The notes beneath the pieces are model-generated. The model did not search any database. It saw only the letters and a list, made by a program, of their open reading frames with translations, and had not been told where the DNA came from. From positions 1,612,001 to 1,676,000 of the forward strand of contig CM062384.1 of the NCBI GenBank assembly GCA_031310005.1: a DNA stretch of 64,000 nucleotides, written 5' to 3'. How positions within the stretch are numbered: the first letter of the stretch is position 1; each line of letters begins with the position of its first letter. Positions 12,205 to 23,385 of the stretch are shown here, piece after piece. This DNA comes from Dactylellina haptotyla. Lineage: Eukaryota; Ascomycota; Orbiliomycetes; Orbiliales; Orbiliaceae. The position numbers and the translations under genes were made by a program.

Positions 12205-15200
12205 ATGGCGACGACTGCCGCGCCGGCCGCAACTTCCGGCCAACCGGGTGGACCTGGCGGTCGACCCCAGATCAAAGTCGGATCCAATCCAAACATGAAT
12301 AGACGGGGGATGCAAAGTCCTGTTGATGGAGGGGCAAAGTAAGAATCACCACTGCAACTCTAAGCCTCTTATTACATGCTTATGCGTATCCTTCTTCAGT
12401 AAAAGGAATACACCTCACAAACCTTGGGGACAACAAAGCCACTCGGGACAACAAAAATATCAAGTACCAAATGCTATCAACAACCAAAAGAAAGCTACCG
12501 AGACAGATACCCCTGATAAACACATGAACGATCGTACAGTTTACCTTTTGGCTAATTGTGTGGTAAGAAAGGCCGAAATTGTTCACCCCGAGCATGAAGA
12601 AGTATATTCACATAATACTTTCTATAATAGGGTAGAAAAGTTACTGCTACAATTAAGAGCGGGGCACAGTTCCAAGGAGTCTATACCGGCTCCGCGATGA
12701 ATGGCGACTTTGGGTGTGTTCTGAAATTTGCAAAGCAAACTCGTGGACCACAGGGAGAAGAAGACCAAATTGTAACAGGGTATATTGGGGGCGGCCCAGA
12801 GAAGGTGCTCATCATTGAAGGGAAGGATTTAATGGACCTTGAGGTTCCAGAAGTTCCTCTTGAATCAAGCGAAGTCCCAACTAACCAGAATGGTATTTAC
12901 ATACAAAGTCTTTCCTTGCTAGTTTCCCCTCCGCCATGAGCTAAAATTTTCTTCTAGGTACTGGTCAATTTAAAACCGATGTTGATATCTCCGGGAACCA
13001 GCCAATTCGGGAACGAGAACTCCAACGATGGCAAGCCGATGATACCGGTCTCGGTGGAGGGCTTGAAGAGACTGGGGATACGCCAGTCCCGGAGAAGAAA
13101 TGGGACCAGTTTGAAACGAATGAACGATTATTCGGTCTAAAAAGCGATTTCGACGAAAATATATATACTACAAAGATTGATACAAGTCATCCTATGCATA
13201 AACAACGTGAAGCTGCAGCTGCAAAAATCGCACGAGAGATTGAATCCAACACTGGACCCGGTGCTAACCTCAGCGCTCACCAGGCCGAAGAACGCGGCCT
13301 TAAAGTCGATGATAGCGGTGTCGATGAAGAAGACAAATACAGCAGTGTACAACGCGCGCCCTCATCTGGCGGTATCCCTGCTTCTGGCACTCAAAAATAT
13401 ATGCCACCCGCCTTACGCGCTCAGGTTTCAGCACCCCCTTCAACCTCGCCAACATCCAAAGAGGCGCCAAAGGAAGCACCGAAGGAACCTACTGCGGCGG
13501 AACTCACTCCCGTCGTACCTGTATCGGAGTCTTCCCCGTCTACACAATCCTCCTCGAAGCCGGAAGCCAACCCAAAAAAGCCTATTGCGGCCACTCCAGC
13601 TGTACCTATTATTCCAGTAATCACCGAACAAGCGCCATCACCTCAACCACCATCAATATCATCATTCAAACCCGAAGAATCAAAGCCGAAAGACAAGGCT
13701 CCCCTCCCAGAGTCGGTCAAGAAGGCTTCTGTTGGAGCATTAGCAGTTGTCCCCGCTTTACCTATACCCAAGGGCTCCGAAAATTCGCAACAACCCAACG
13801 CTGGTGCTTCAGGGACGGGCACGTCGGATAACCCTCTAGGAAGAGTAAAAGACGCATTCCGGCAATTCACAAACACCGAACGAGAACGCTTAGAGAAAAG
13901 GCGCCAGGCAATGGCAAAGAAGGACAAGGATGTCAAGCTACAGGATTTGAAGAAGTTTGCTCAGAGCTTCAAGCTTAACACTCCTGTTCCTCAGGATTTG
14001 GTTCCTATCCTTGCGAAAGACAAGGCAAAACAAGATGAAATCATTGAGAAATCAAAAATCAATGCAGCCGCAGCTGCCCACGTCAAGAAACAGCCTCCCA
14101 CCTCTCAATCGACGACTGGCGGTAATGCCGCTGGCCTCCAACAGAGCCTTCGAACTCCGATTCCTGCTCCTCCTAGCCAAACCTCGAATGCTGGAGGCGC
14201 ATCTGTAGGGAGTCAGAGTATTCAAATGCCAGACAAAAGTGGGCTTAACAAAGCTCCCATACCATCATTCCCGCCGCGGCACCCCGCCGGATATCGTCCC
14301 GACAGACCACAACCGCTTCCTGCCAACATGAATCTGCCAACCGCGCCCGGCCCGCGTCTTCTTAGTGACAAAATTAGACACAACCAACAGATGAAACAGA
14401 CTGGTCAGTATGGTAATATACCTGTACCTATCCCGGTTGTTGATCATTCTACGCCGCCTCCCACCGGGCCAGCGGCAATGCAACCAAAAGCATTCTCGCC
14501 CACAGGGCCGAAACCAAATCCTCGGGCCCTAGAATTCAGGCCTAGCCCGTACGCTCCTGTCTTTACACCTGGAGTCAACGCTCCTGCTCCCTCTACCGCA
14601 TCTCCTGCTCCCTCAACTAGCTCCCGCGCTACCAGTCCCTCGGTGTTTTTTGGAACAAAAAAGGCGAAACCAATTGAAGAGAGAATATCCGTTGCCGGAG
14701 CATTCGATCCTTTTAAAAGAATGAAGACGGATACAGAACAAAATAAGGACAAGTCTGCGATTCAAGCCGACAAGCCGCATCTAATCCAGGGGTTCATCAA
14801 TAAGCCATGGGGAACACTGCCTACATGGCAGGTCAAGGAAGAAAATCAGGAGAAGAAATATACTGAAGTTTTCGAGAAGAGCGAATCTTCGACGACAGGT
14901 GCAACCCCTCAATCCCAATCTCATGCAACAAACCATCAGAATCACCATACTCCCCATCCAGCTGGACATCCAATTCCAACACATATTTCTCAAATACCTC
15001 ATATGCCTCACGAGAGACATCCAGGGCCTCATATACCACCTACATTCCCAGGGCCAACCCCCTTCGATCAGGACCACAATCGGCAAATCAATTCCCCTCC
15101 AAACATCCTTCCCTCTCCTTCCATCCAGAACGCTAGCCTTCCAGCGCAGTTCGGTTCACCTGGAGCCCATCACGCAATCGTTTATCCAAATCATCCACAA

Positions 15201-15825
15201 TATGGCGTAATATCACAGAATAGCCAATTTGGAGGATACAGCCGGGGGTATGCTGGGGCACCGCAGTTCATGCAACCACCAGCAGGTGCCGGTGGGGCTT
15301 CCCCGATGGTAATGAGTGCCCAGGGCCAACAACCTATTCCATTCATGGTACCGGGAATGGGTGGCCCGTTCATTCAACCGCAGGGTATGTATTCTCCGCA
15401 TCAGATGCACGCATACCCCGGTCAACCCACCGGGCCTCCCCCACCACCTTCCGGTGGCTATCCTAGCCCAGGTAGAGGTGCACCCATGATGATGCATCAA
15501 AGCTCGCAACAAGGACATGGAACACCCGTTCCCGCCCCCATGATGCTTAGCATGTCAAGTGGACCAGCAGGTCATCCCCCCCAGCACAACAGTAAGTATT
15601 TAAATTCACTCATAAAGAGGATGACAGGTTCTAATCCAATCGATAGTGATGCGACCGTTCCATCCTCCTCATTTCAATCAACATCCAGGAGGGCAGCACC
15701 ATCCGCAGAATCAATATGGGCAGTACCCGGGCGGTCGAGGTAGCCATCCTCATCACAACAGCCTTCCCGGACATTCATCAGGGCCATCCAATGTACCACA
15801 CGAGAACGCGGAAGAGTCGAAATGA
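12205..15825 (+). CDS. PBP1: Ataxin-2 / Pbp1 (Lsm, LsmAD and PAM2-like motif)
   Basis: Pbp1 binds poly(A)-binding protein and regulates mRNA polyadenylation, stability and stress granules. Five exons: 12205-12338, 12400-12562, 12631-12892, 12958-15591, 15689-15825; 1109 residues. The Lsm domain (about 87-165) includes NDRTVYLLANCV and the GAQFQGVYTGSAMNGDFG segment. The LsmAD domain (about 190-285) contains FKTDVDISG, FGLKSDFDENIYTT and IDTSHPMHKQREAA. The rest is disordered and Pro/Gln/His-rich. A PAM2-like motif, LEFRPSPYAPVFTPG, lies near residue 711. The last exon was placed by choosing the acceptor at 15687-15688, which restores a Gln/His/Gly-rich frame (QHHPQNQYGQYPGGRG) ending at TGA 15825. 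Reading straight through the intron would instead stop at 15743. Transcription is convergent with DAD2. Confidence 0.92.
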
Positions 15826-16656
15826 GATGACTGATCTGATTTCCTTTTCTCAATATGACGATGGTATGATTCTACGAATGTAACGATTGCAATAGCGCAA
15901 ACAAAAGCATGATGACTTGCATTATCGAAGGCGTGAACGGCGTATACATTGTTGTGTGGCATAATTGCCCTCTTCTTTGTAAGGATACCATATTTTTCTT
16001 CACCCTTTTACTCTCTTCTCTATGAAACCCTGAAACTTTTCTTTCAGAGAACTATTGAGAGCGGCGGGTGCATAGGGTTCGCTTTCTTTTTATTCAATCT
16101 CCCTTCTTACATTAGGGGAATTGTCAACTGAAAGATTTTTCTCTTCGGCAAACTTTGTGCCATAGCAGCATTCTGGCGTTCTTCCCGGCTGTAATCAGGG
16201 AACAGTTCTCATATTTTCTTTCTATACATTGTATTCAAAATAATTCTTCCTAGGCATGTTTCTATAGGGGAGGTGTCGCCAGTCGAAGAGAAGCCTAGGG
16301 CATCCATTCAATAGTTTTTTACTTCATTCACAAACCCTTCCCACATTGGGAAGGTTTCACGCTATATGTAGATACTTAGTGATCAAGGGCAGATCTGCAG
16401 AAGCTAGCACGGCATAGCACAGGAAAACAGGCGCTGTCGAGTTGTGCAGTATACACTCGCTTGGAACTGGTGGTGGAATAATATCTATATCGAAACCTTA
16501 TTACTCCTTTTCCCGCTTTGGTATAGTCAATGGTAGCGCCGATGGGCAGATGTGGTCATGGTATGTAGAACAGGTATCATTTCCTCTAAAAAAAAAAAAA
16601 AAAATTTTAAACAAAGAAGCCACTCTGCGATATGCCAGGATACCCCAATGTGGTTT
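15826..16656. other. Convergent intergenic region PBP1 / DAD2
   Basis: 831 bases, T-rich on the + strand, compatible with two 3' untranslated regions. A 17-base A run lies at 16588-16604. No supported gene. Confidence 0.6.
16588..16604 (+). repeat. Poly(A) homopolymer, 17 bases
   Basis: A run of about 17 A followed by TTTT, in the 3' flank of DAD2. There is no target-site duplication or other sign of a retroposed copy. Confidence 0.8.
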
Positions 16657-17262
16657 TTATGAACTAGATGTTCTCCGAGCTTCCTCTTCCTCTGCAGCAG
16701 CCTGTTGCTCATCATCGTGGAATTTTGTGGGTATCCTAACAAGCATCTCGGGGTAGACTTGCGGTCGCTGTTCCTGTGGCATATCTTCCTGTTCCTCGCC
16801 TTCTGCCTTTGGCTCCTTGGGAGGCGGCAAATGGGCTGCGATTGGAAATTCTTTAGTATTTTTCTTTTAAGAAGCACCTTTCAGATGCGAGATAAAATGC
16901 AGCATACCAGAGGCTAGGCTTATCGCTCGCAGTACGTTATGCCAGTTTGCGAGCACGGTAGCTACCACTGCAATAGAGCGAACGGTTGTTAGAATGCAGT
17001 TTGTCTACAGACTTTAGTTTATGATGAAGTTGAGCGTACCCTCTGTTCCATTTGTCAGGGTGCCCAACTTGCCTTCCAGCTCCCGAAGCTGCTTGGCAAG
17101 GTTTGCGGACAGATCACGCAGCTGCTTGAGATTTTCGAGCTCGATCTTCTTCTCGTTGATGCGGTTCACGAGATGGGCAGGGGCGGCCTGCTGGGAACCG
17201 AAAGCGAGCTGGAAGCCAGGGCCGACTGAGGACTGGCGAAAGTGCGAGAATCGGTGGGCCAT
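16657..17262 (-). CDS. DAD2: DASH/Dam1 complex subunit Dad2
   Basis: An outer-kinetochore protein of the DASH ring that couples chromosomes to spindle microtubules. Three exons on the - strand: 17262-17040, 16967-16908, 16835-16657; 153 residues. The family core begins at the conserved FSHFRQSSVG, continues with a coiled coil (KKIELENLKQLRDLSANLA, LRELEGKLGTLTNGTE) and, across the first junction, VVATVLANWHNVLRAISLAS. The third exon supplies the Pro/Glu-rich tail with MLVRIP. Junction phases are G|TG and G|CC. The short 60-nt second exon carries the most conserved residues, so the splicing model is well supported. The start at 17260-17262 matches the usual short N-terminus. The long open frame upstream of it lies in the shared promoter with SGO1 and is not coding. 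Confidence 0.95.
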
Positions 17263-17466
17263 GGCGACGGGATGCGGTCGATCACGATCTCGATAGATGG
17301 CGCAGGACTGGCCCTCAGCACAGCTGTACAGTCGCCCATCCTGTTCCGCCGGCGGGCGCGTTGGAAACTGCGGCGGCTTTGTTGGATTGTGTTGCGTCCG
17401 ACGTCGTTGCGAGGCGGGCGCCGGCCGTCCGAAAGAGGCAATCCGTAAACAAAACACGGCGGCGGG

Positions 17467-17501
17467 CCAACAACACCCAACAACACCCCAACAACACCCA
17501 C
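17467..17501 (+). repeat. Triplicated CCAACAACACC direct repeat
   Basis: Three tandem, slightly diverged 11-12 base units in the centre of the DAD2/SGO1 promoter. Confidence 0.8.
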
Positions 17502-17659
17502 CTTGCTTTAGCTGCCCCCCTTCCGCCGCGATCACCAACAAGGCACCTCCCTCGCCCGTTCGGGAATTAAGTCCAACTCGACTCTGTTTGTTTTGCCTGT
17601 GGCTCCTACAACAGCCTCCGTCTTCAATCAGCCTCCGTCTCCGTCTTTCCTCAGGCCAT

Positions 17660-17690
17660 TTCCACTTCCACTTCCACTTCACTTCCACTC
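17660..17690 (+). repeat. (CCACTT)n repeat
   Basis: About five copies of CCACTT, one shortened, within the leader of SGO1. Confidence 0.8.
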
Positions 17691-17911
17691 CCACCTGCGT
17701 CTCGCAGGCTCCGTTCTCGCAAGCTGTTCTCATCCTCCAACAGATTCGACAATTCCAACAGCCCCGACGCGCCTACAGACTGCAGATACTTCGAGCATCC
17801 TTGGTTGTTCTTTCTTCCTTCATCCTACCTACCTGCCCGCAAGCAATCTTAATTAATCCCCCACCCAACATCTCACCACTGCATGCTATAAAGCCTCGCA
17901 GAATATACGGG

Positions 17912-20126
17912 ATGGCGAAGCTGAGTGATCTTAATCAGAATCCGGCTCTGGATAGTCTTGAGTCCTGTACGTCTTCTTCCAAATTCTAGCTCTAAATCTT
18001 TCTTATACCATCATTGCTTACTGGAATCATCACCCGGCGTAGTGAAGCGACGATACCAGAGACAGAACAGAGAACTAGCAAAGTATGTCCTTTCCGCTGC
18101 GTAGCACCCTTAAAAGAACAACCATACTAACCGTCTCTTCCAAACTCCTTAGAGCCAATGCAAATCAGGCACAGCAGATCCAGGTTCTCCAAACTGAGAT
18201 TGCTCACCAGAACGCCGAAAACATTCGATTGGGTTCTGAGATCATTCACTTGCAACGACAACTCGATGTTAGAGACTCGAGAACCTCTCTGGGTGTGTCC
18301 GATGGAACCAAGAGACTTCTCGAAGAGAAGTTATTAGAGCTCTCGGAGCTTGTCAGAGGGCTCGGTGATGGCGGAAACTCTGGCAGCAAGAGACGATTAT
18401 CCGGTACGTTCTTTTTAAATAGGCCTAGGGCATCGTCAACGAAGAAACGGTCAATAACATTCTATACAATTTGATAGGAAAACGCTTCCCAACGGCGGTT
18501 AAGCCCGAGCCGAGGGAAAGACCAGATGGTCTACTCCAAGATATTCCTGAAAATGGAGCTGCCGGACGAACAGCCCTATCACCTCTTTTTCCCGCCACAA
18601 ATCCTAGCGAGAGTCGCCTTGAGTCGCCTTCTAAGAACTATATTCCACTAGACTCGGCTATGTTCGATATTCGCCCTAGAAGAAGAAGGGATAGTGCTAA
18701 CGTCGAGAACCTTATAATTGAGCCTCGTATTTCGGTTTCTAAACCAGAAGATCAACCCAATGGAGTCACTAAAGAAGCTTCTAAAAGAAAGTATCCTACA
18801 GAAGAAATAGATGATGGGATTCCTCCTCCACGGCCTAGTGATTTAGAAGACGTTTTTTCATCGCCAATGACAGGACATCAAGAAATGGAACCAGAATCTC
18901 AATCTGAAGGTGTCAAAGAATATAAGGATCCCGATGCCGACATTCCTTCCAAGAAAGACAACCGCCCGGCTCCATCACCAGTTGAAGTTGAAATTGCCCC
19001 CGTGTCTCGGTCGCTCTCCTCCAGTCGAAAGAGCTTCGACAGCATCAAGGAGCGAGCTCAAGCCCAAGTACAAGCCCCCCTCGTTACAGCTCTCACGGAG
19101 ACACGACGAGTTCTTGAGCCGAAATCTACCAACATCGTCACTTTAAACAACTCTCCTGTCAAGCTCCCTACTGCTGCCGATTTCGAATATGTCAAAAAAG
19201 ATAAGATTTCACCAAAAGACCGGGAACCAGCGAAGAAGTCTTCCAAAATCATAGCGAAGCCGATCATTGTTCAAGGTGCAGAGAATACCATGACCCCCGA
19301 AAGGACAGTTGAAAGGAATCGACGTACACGAGGGGTCACAGTGAACTATGCACTTCCAGCATTGAACAAGAAGATGAGAAGGGAGACGGAAACCTTGGTA
19401 GATGCGGTTACTGGTATACAGCAACCAAAACGACGGTCAGTCGCGAACACTGAAGATGGCTCGGCCGCTCCAACACCAGCTGCTACTCCACTCGAGGGAG
19501 AAAGAAAGATTCTCAAGACAAATCTCGAAGATCTTGAACGAAGAACTAGCAAGATGAGTATCCACCACGATGGGCAGCTGGAATCTGAAGTAGTGGAGAA
19601 GAAGACCAGCGCTGAGAGGAGTAGCATATCCGAGCGAGACATTCGTAAGATAATGGCTGAGAGAACAATTCGGGACAGAGAAGCGCGCTTGGAAGAGACC
19701 AGGAAAGATATTTATGCGTTTACCTCAAGCTCCTCCCCTGATGCTACTGAACTGGGTAGAAGAAGCTCGGGTGACAAGCATTCTCTTACCGGCGCGGCTA
19801 TTAGCGGAAGCCATCAGCGAAGGACCTCCGTCGGTAGTGGTATTGCAACAATAGGTATTGGTAGTGGTGTCAGAAAAGAAGGTGAGATCAGGACTTCCTC
19901 GTCTACATCATCTTCCGCAAATCTCAAATCCGCTAGTGATCTACTTGAAGAGCGGCGGAGGCGACGGGCGACTCTAGGAGGTTCTACGTCTTCCTCAGCA
20001 TCCTCTTCCTTATCAGCCGATACTAAATTAAGGAAGAGCGTTGGATTCGCGGATTCGGTCACGGAGAGAGAACGAACAAGTAGCAGCAGCAGTAGAGACA
20101 CTCGACGAAGGAGCATGGTGGTCTAA
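17912..20126 (+). CDS. SGO1: Shugoshin, centromeric cohesion protector
   Basis: Shugoshin recruits PP2A to centromeres to protect cohesin and helps place the chromosomal passenger complex. Four exons: 17912-17966, 18043-18082, 18153-18403, 18478-20126; 664 residues. The N-terminal coiled coil spans the first three exons (KRRYQRQNRELAKANANQ, then IQVLQTEIAHQNAENIRL), as in all shugoshins. The middle is long and disordered. The conserved C-terminal SGO motif, RRTRGVTVNYALPALNKKMR, is at about residue 397. A Ser/Arg-rich tail follows. The 40-nt second exon has phase T|TG and AA|A. It is divergent from DAD2. Family is secure; whether Sgo1 or Sgo2 applies is not decidable, as many filamentous fungi have only one. 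Confidence 0.94.
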
Positions 20127-21120
20127 ACATATTAGACCCCTGTTTCTTCTCACCATTCATATCCCTCTATATATTTTTTAACCCTTTCAATGATTCACGA
20201 TTTCTGCTTCCTGGACAGGATAGAAAACTGGTGTTCTCGGGATTCTCTTTTTTTTTAATGTAAAAATCTTTTTCTTCCTATTGACGATGGCGTTTTATTT
20301 TAATCAGCGAGAGCATCCTTTGTACCCTTTTCTGGTCCGTTTTATATTGATTTTTGGACTACTATTGACCCTGTACAGCAATGTTCTGGAGTGTTACATT
20401 TTGTGTGTCATGAAGTCAATTTCCCGTATCCGTCTAGCGGATCGTGGGCTGGATTGATATCTGAGAAGTAGCCAGGTACTCTCCTGCTATGATAATAATA
20501 TATATTTTTTGTTTGTTGATATGATATTGCGCACTTGACAACGAGACCTAAGGTCCAAGGCAAAACATTTGTTTACCGCACCCCTACACATTAGTTCTCG
20601 AGGGAGGCCGAAAGTTTCCCAAGTAGAAATAGGGTTAGTGGAAGGGACGAGATATAGTTATATAGAATGAAGAGCTTAAATTAAGTTGAGATTATGGTGG
20701 TTAGAATGATGTTGCGTGATGTGTCTTTGGAGCGATGCTAATGCACAGGTATATTACTAGAATTTGTGGCCTCAAATTTCATAGTAAGCCCATAGGAAGT
20801 GGCTTGTATTGAAATGTGCACACAGCAACCAGAAGGAAACAAACGTTTTCAACCATTTTTAACACTCGATTTCCCTTGAATGTAGTTATTATAACGAGCC
20901 ATGCCAGATGGTAGATACGTATCACAAAATAATTGAATTGACCGTTGATATCAAACAAAGAAAAGGGCAAAAGTCCAAATGAAGAATGTGTCACTTCGAT
21001 GGCAACGGCGCAGTAACCTGCAATTTTAAGGAACCAAGGTACTAGCTATAATAAAAAAAATAGAAAAGAAAAAGTGAAAAAGAAGGAAATCAGAATCAAC
21101 AATGCGACCGTTGGAGTCGA
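20127..21120. other. Convergent intergenic region SGO1 / CUE5
   Basis: 994 AT-rich bases between two stop codons. T runs at 20247-20256 and an A-rich stretch at 21050-21085 are consistent with 3' ends. No supported gene is seen. Confidence 0.55.
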
Positions 21121-22746
21121 TTATTTAGCGGTTGGAGCTTTTGTGCCTGATTCCTGCGGACCTGTCTTTGCAGCTGTAGTCTGTATTGTGTCGTGCTCAT
21201 CGTCCGAGTCCGCGAGCTGAAAAGGATCATTTGTCAAGGGCGTGGGTTCAACGGTCGATAAAGGAGCCCATTTGCTACCAGTAGCTGTTGCTCCTGTTGG
21301 AGTAGTAGAGTTAAGGTTCCCTGTTTGCGAGGCAGGTTTCCTATAGAGGTCTTCTTCTGATTGGTTTGCGAAATTCACAGTCTTACGCTGCCCGCCTCCA
21401 GGATTTGCACCTTGTGGAGATGGAGCGGAGCCGAAGAGATTCGGGTTGGCGATTGGACGAGTTCGGCGGGGTTCTTTAGAAGGTTTAATCATTAGCATGG
21501 TTTGAGATAAATGGATTTTTAGGTGAATCGAATCTACCATCGCTGTTATCTCTTAACTCGAGATGGCTGAAGTCGCCTTGTATAACTTCGGGATCAGCGT
21601 CATACGCATCACCGGATCGTCTGCTCGAGTTTCTTTGCGGGTATTGTTGTCGAGGGCCGCCAGAGACGGTTCGTGGGCCTCCGGGTTGTTGGTTTCCCTC
21701 CTCTTCCTCGCCCGCAATCTTCTTACCAATATCCTGGAGGAACTTGTTCACTTTGGTTTGCGTATCAAAGAAGCCCTTCCGTAAATTCTCACGGATGACA
21801 GGTAGCTCATCTATGCCATCAGAAATATGTTAGTTATATGTATGCTTTCTCAGAAATTTACACCAAGGAGATGCTGCATACCATCAAAGAAAGAGCGCTC
21901 TCTATCATCGTCGTCCTCAGCCGGCGCTTGCCTTCTCCGTGTTTCGGGGTAATTTCCATACCCGCCACGTCCTTGCCGGGTCCCTCCTTGAGCACCGCCG
22001 TAGTGCTCGGCTAATTGCCGGGCGTAGAGCTCATCGGCTTCTAACTGCGAAGCTGATGTGGATGTCTTATTTTGTGGTTGCTCGTGGTAGACGGTGGCGG
22101 GGCTAAAGTGGTCGCCTCCTCTAAAATCACGGGTCTGCTGGCGAGGACGAGGGGGCTGTGGGGGTGGTTGTTCTTCAAATTCAGCGGCAGCCGAGGGATC
22201 AGACATTCCTGTGATTGCGAGTGTCAGTATGACTTCTATTATACATCATGGCGATAAAATGTTTTCTTGTTCTTATTTATTGCCGGGGGGGGTTATACCT
22301 AGCAGCGCATTGAATGCAGGCTCAACCCTCCCGCCGGAGGCGGTGAGAATGGCCTTGATGACAGAAACATCGGTATCCGGGAATGCTTCAGCGAGGGTTG
22401 CAACATTCTGTTCGAACTGGCTGACCGGACGGGGTGGTTTCGGTGGTGGGGTTTCCTCCTCGGACTCGACTGTGGGGGCAGGAGGTGCGGTGACGGTCTG
22501 CGCGGGGCCAGATGGAGCTGTTGCAGTTGGGACTTCGGCACTCTTCACCACTGGCTCCGACTCCAGCTCGAGGGGTTCTTCACGGAGGAGACCATCGTCC
22601 GGCGAAGGCGAGCGTTCTTTGGGTGGGACCACCGGCGGAGCTTCCTATAAGATCCCGCTGTTAGTTGCTCCGAGTTGGATAATGAGAACTGGCCGCATAA
22701 GCTTTCGAGCTGTGGAATTCGATACCTTGTCAGCTGCACCGCTCAT
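21121..22746 (-). CDS. CUE5: CUE-domain ubiquitin receptor with Atg8-interacting motif (Cue5-like)
   Basis: In yeast Cue5 links ubiquitinated, aggregation-prone proteins to Atg8 for autophagy. Five exons on the - strand: 22746-22726, 22644-22299, 22208-21882, 21810-21538, 21473-21121; 439 residues. The CUE domain is at about 84-127, with the invariant F-P of EAFPDTDVSVIKAIL and the di-leucine NALLGMSDPS, split by an intron at G|GA. A Pro-rich segment (PPPQPPRPRQQ) and a coiled stretch containing LEADELYARQLAEHYGG follow. Near the C-terminus lies SKWAPLSTVEP: W391-A-P-L394 fits a WxxL AIM, at the place where yeast Cue5 has one. The first exon codes for only seven residues. The intron at 21537-21474 has an in-frame continuation to a false stop, but its GCTAATG branch point and AAAG acceptor are clear. 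Confidence 0.88.
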
Positions 22747-22914
22747 AGTGTGCGCGTGGAAGTTTAGTGTTTGTGAAATATCGATAACGAATACAGTATA
22801 AGGCCGTCACTGTGAGAAGAGAAATTGAAGCTCGAAAGGGCGATGCGTGTCGGTCTGCAGAAGGTGGATGACGGTCGTGACGGTGGAGTTGAGATGACGG
22901 CGGGAATCACAGTG

Positions 22915-22945
22915 CAGTACAGTACAGTACAGTACAATACAATAC
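22915..22945 (+). repeat. (CAGTA)n pentanucleotide repeat
   Basis: About six tandem copies of CAGTA, degrading to CAATA, in the CUE5/MRPL9 promoter. Confidence 0.85.
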
Positions 22946-23270
22946 GCCCTCGACGGCAGAGCTTCAGCACTAAATATCAGCAGCCCAGACTAACGTCGGC
23001 ACATGCACATTCCCAGCTCCGTCTGCTGGTCTACGTAAAGCCCGCGCAAGATCCAAGATATCATCCCACTTCATTCGCTCCCGGGGCCGCGGTGGAGTCC
23101 ATGCGGAGGGGTGGCGGTTGCGTACACCGCAGATGTACCCACGCATAAGAATTTGTGAGCGATGGTACCTGCCAAGCAACCACAGCCCCCGATGTGTGGC
23201 TTGCGTGCCGGTGGGGTTCGACACTGTGGCTCGTGGTTGGTGGCGGGTGGCGGCCTTGAAAACTTCATAA

Positions 23271-23293
23271 CAACACACACACACACACACACC
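23271..23293 (+). repeat. (CA)n microsatellite
   Basis: An uninterrupted CA dinucleotide run of about 22 bases, roughly 95 bases upstream of the MRPL9 start. Confidence 0.9.
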
Positions 23294-23385
23294 AGCCAGC
23301 CCGACACCGACGTCCCGACGTCTCTCTCCGATACAAAACTACAGTCCCGTTTACCACCGCCCTCGTCCACTACCCATCGAATGAC

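Larger units (their letters stand above)
17263..17911. promoter_or_regulatory. Shared divergent promoter, DAD2 / SGO1
   Basis: 649 bases between the ATGs of two mitotic chromosome-segregation genes. It contains a triplicated CCAACAACACC-type direct repeat at 17467-17501 and a CCACTT repeat at 17660-17690. I find no perfect ACGCGT (MCB) element. Co-regulation is inferred from arrangement only. Confidence 0.6.
22747..23385. promoter_or_regulatory. Divergent promoter, CUE5 / MRPL9
   Basis: 639 bases between divergent ATGs. Holds an (AGTAC)n-like tract at 22915-22945 and a (CA)n run at 23271-23293. No other element can be assigned. Confidence 0.55.

Noticed and set aside
16588-16604. Poly(A) run as evidence of a retroposed element
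   Set aside because: No coding remnant upstream and no flanking target duplication.
17014-17733. 239-codon open frame (-) extending DAD2 upstream
   Set aside because: The family-typical start is the internal Met at 17262; the extension is low-complexity promoter sequence that overlaps the SGO1 leader.
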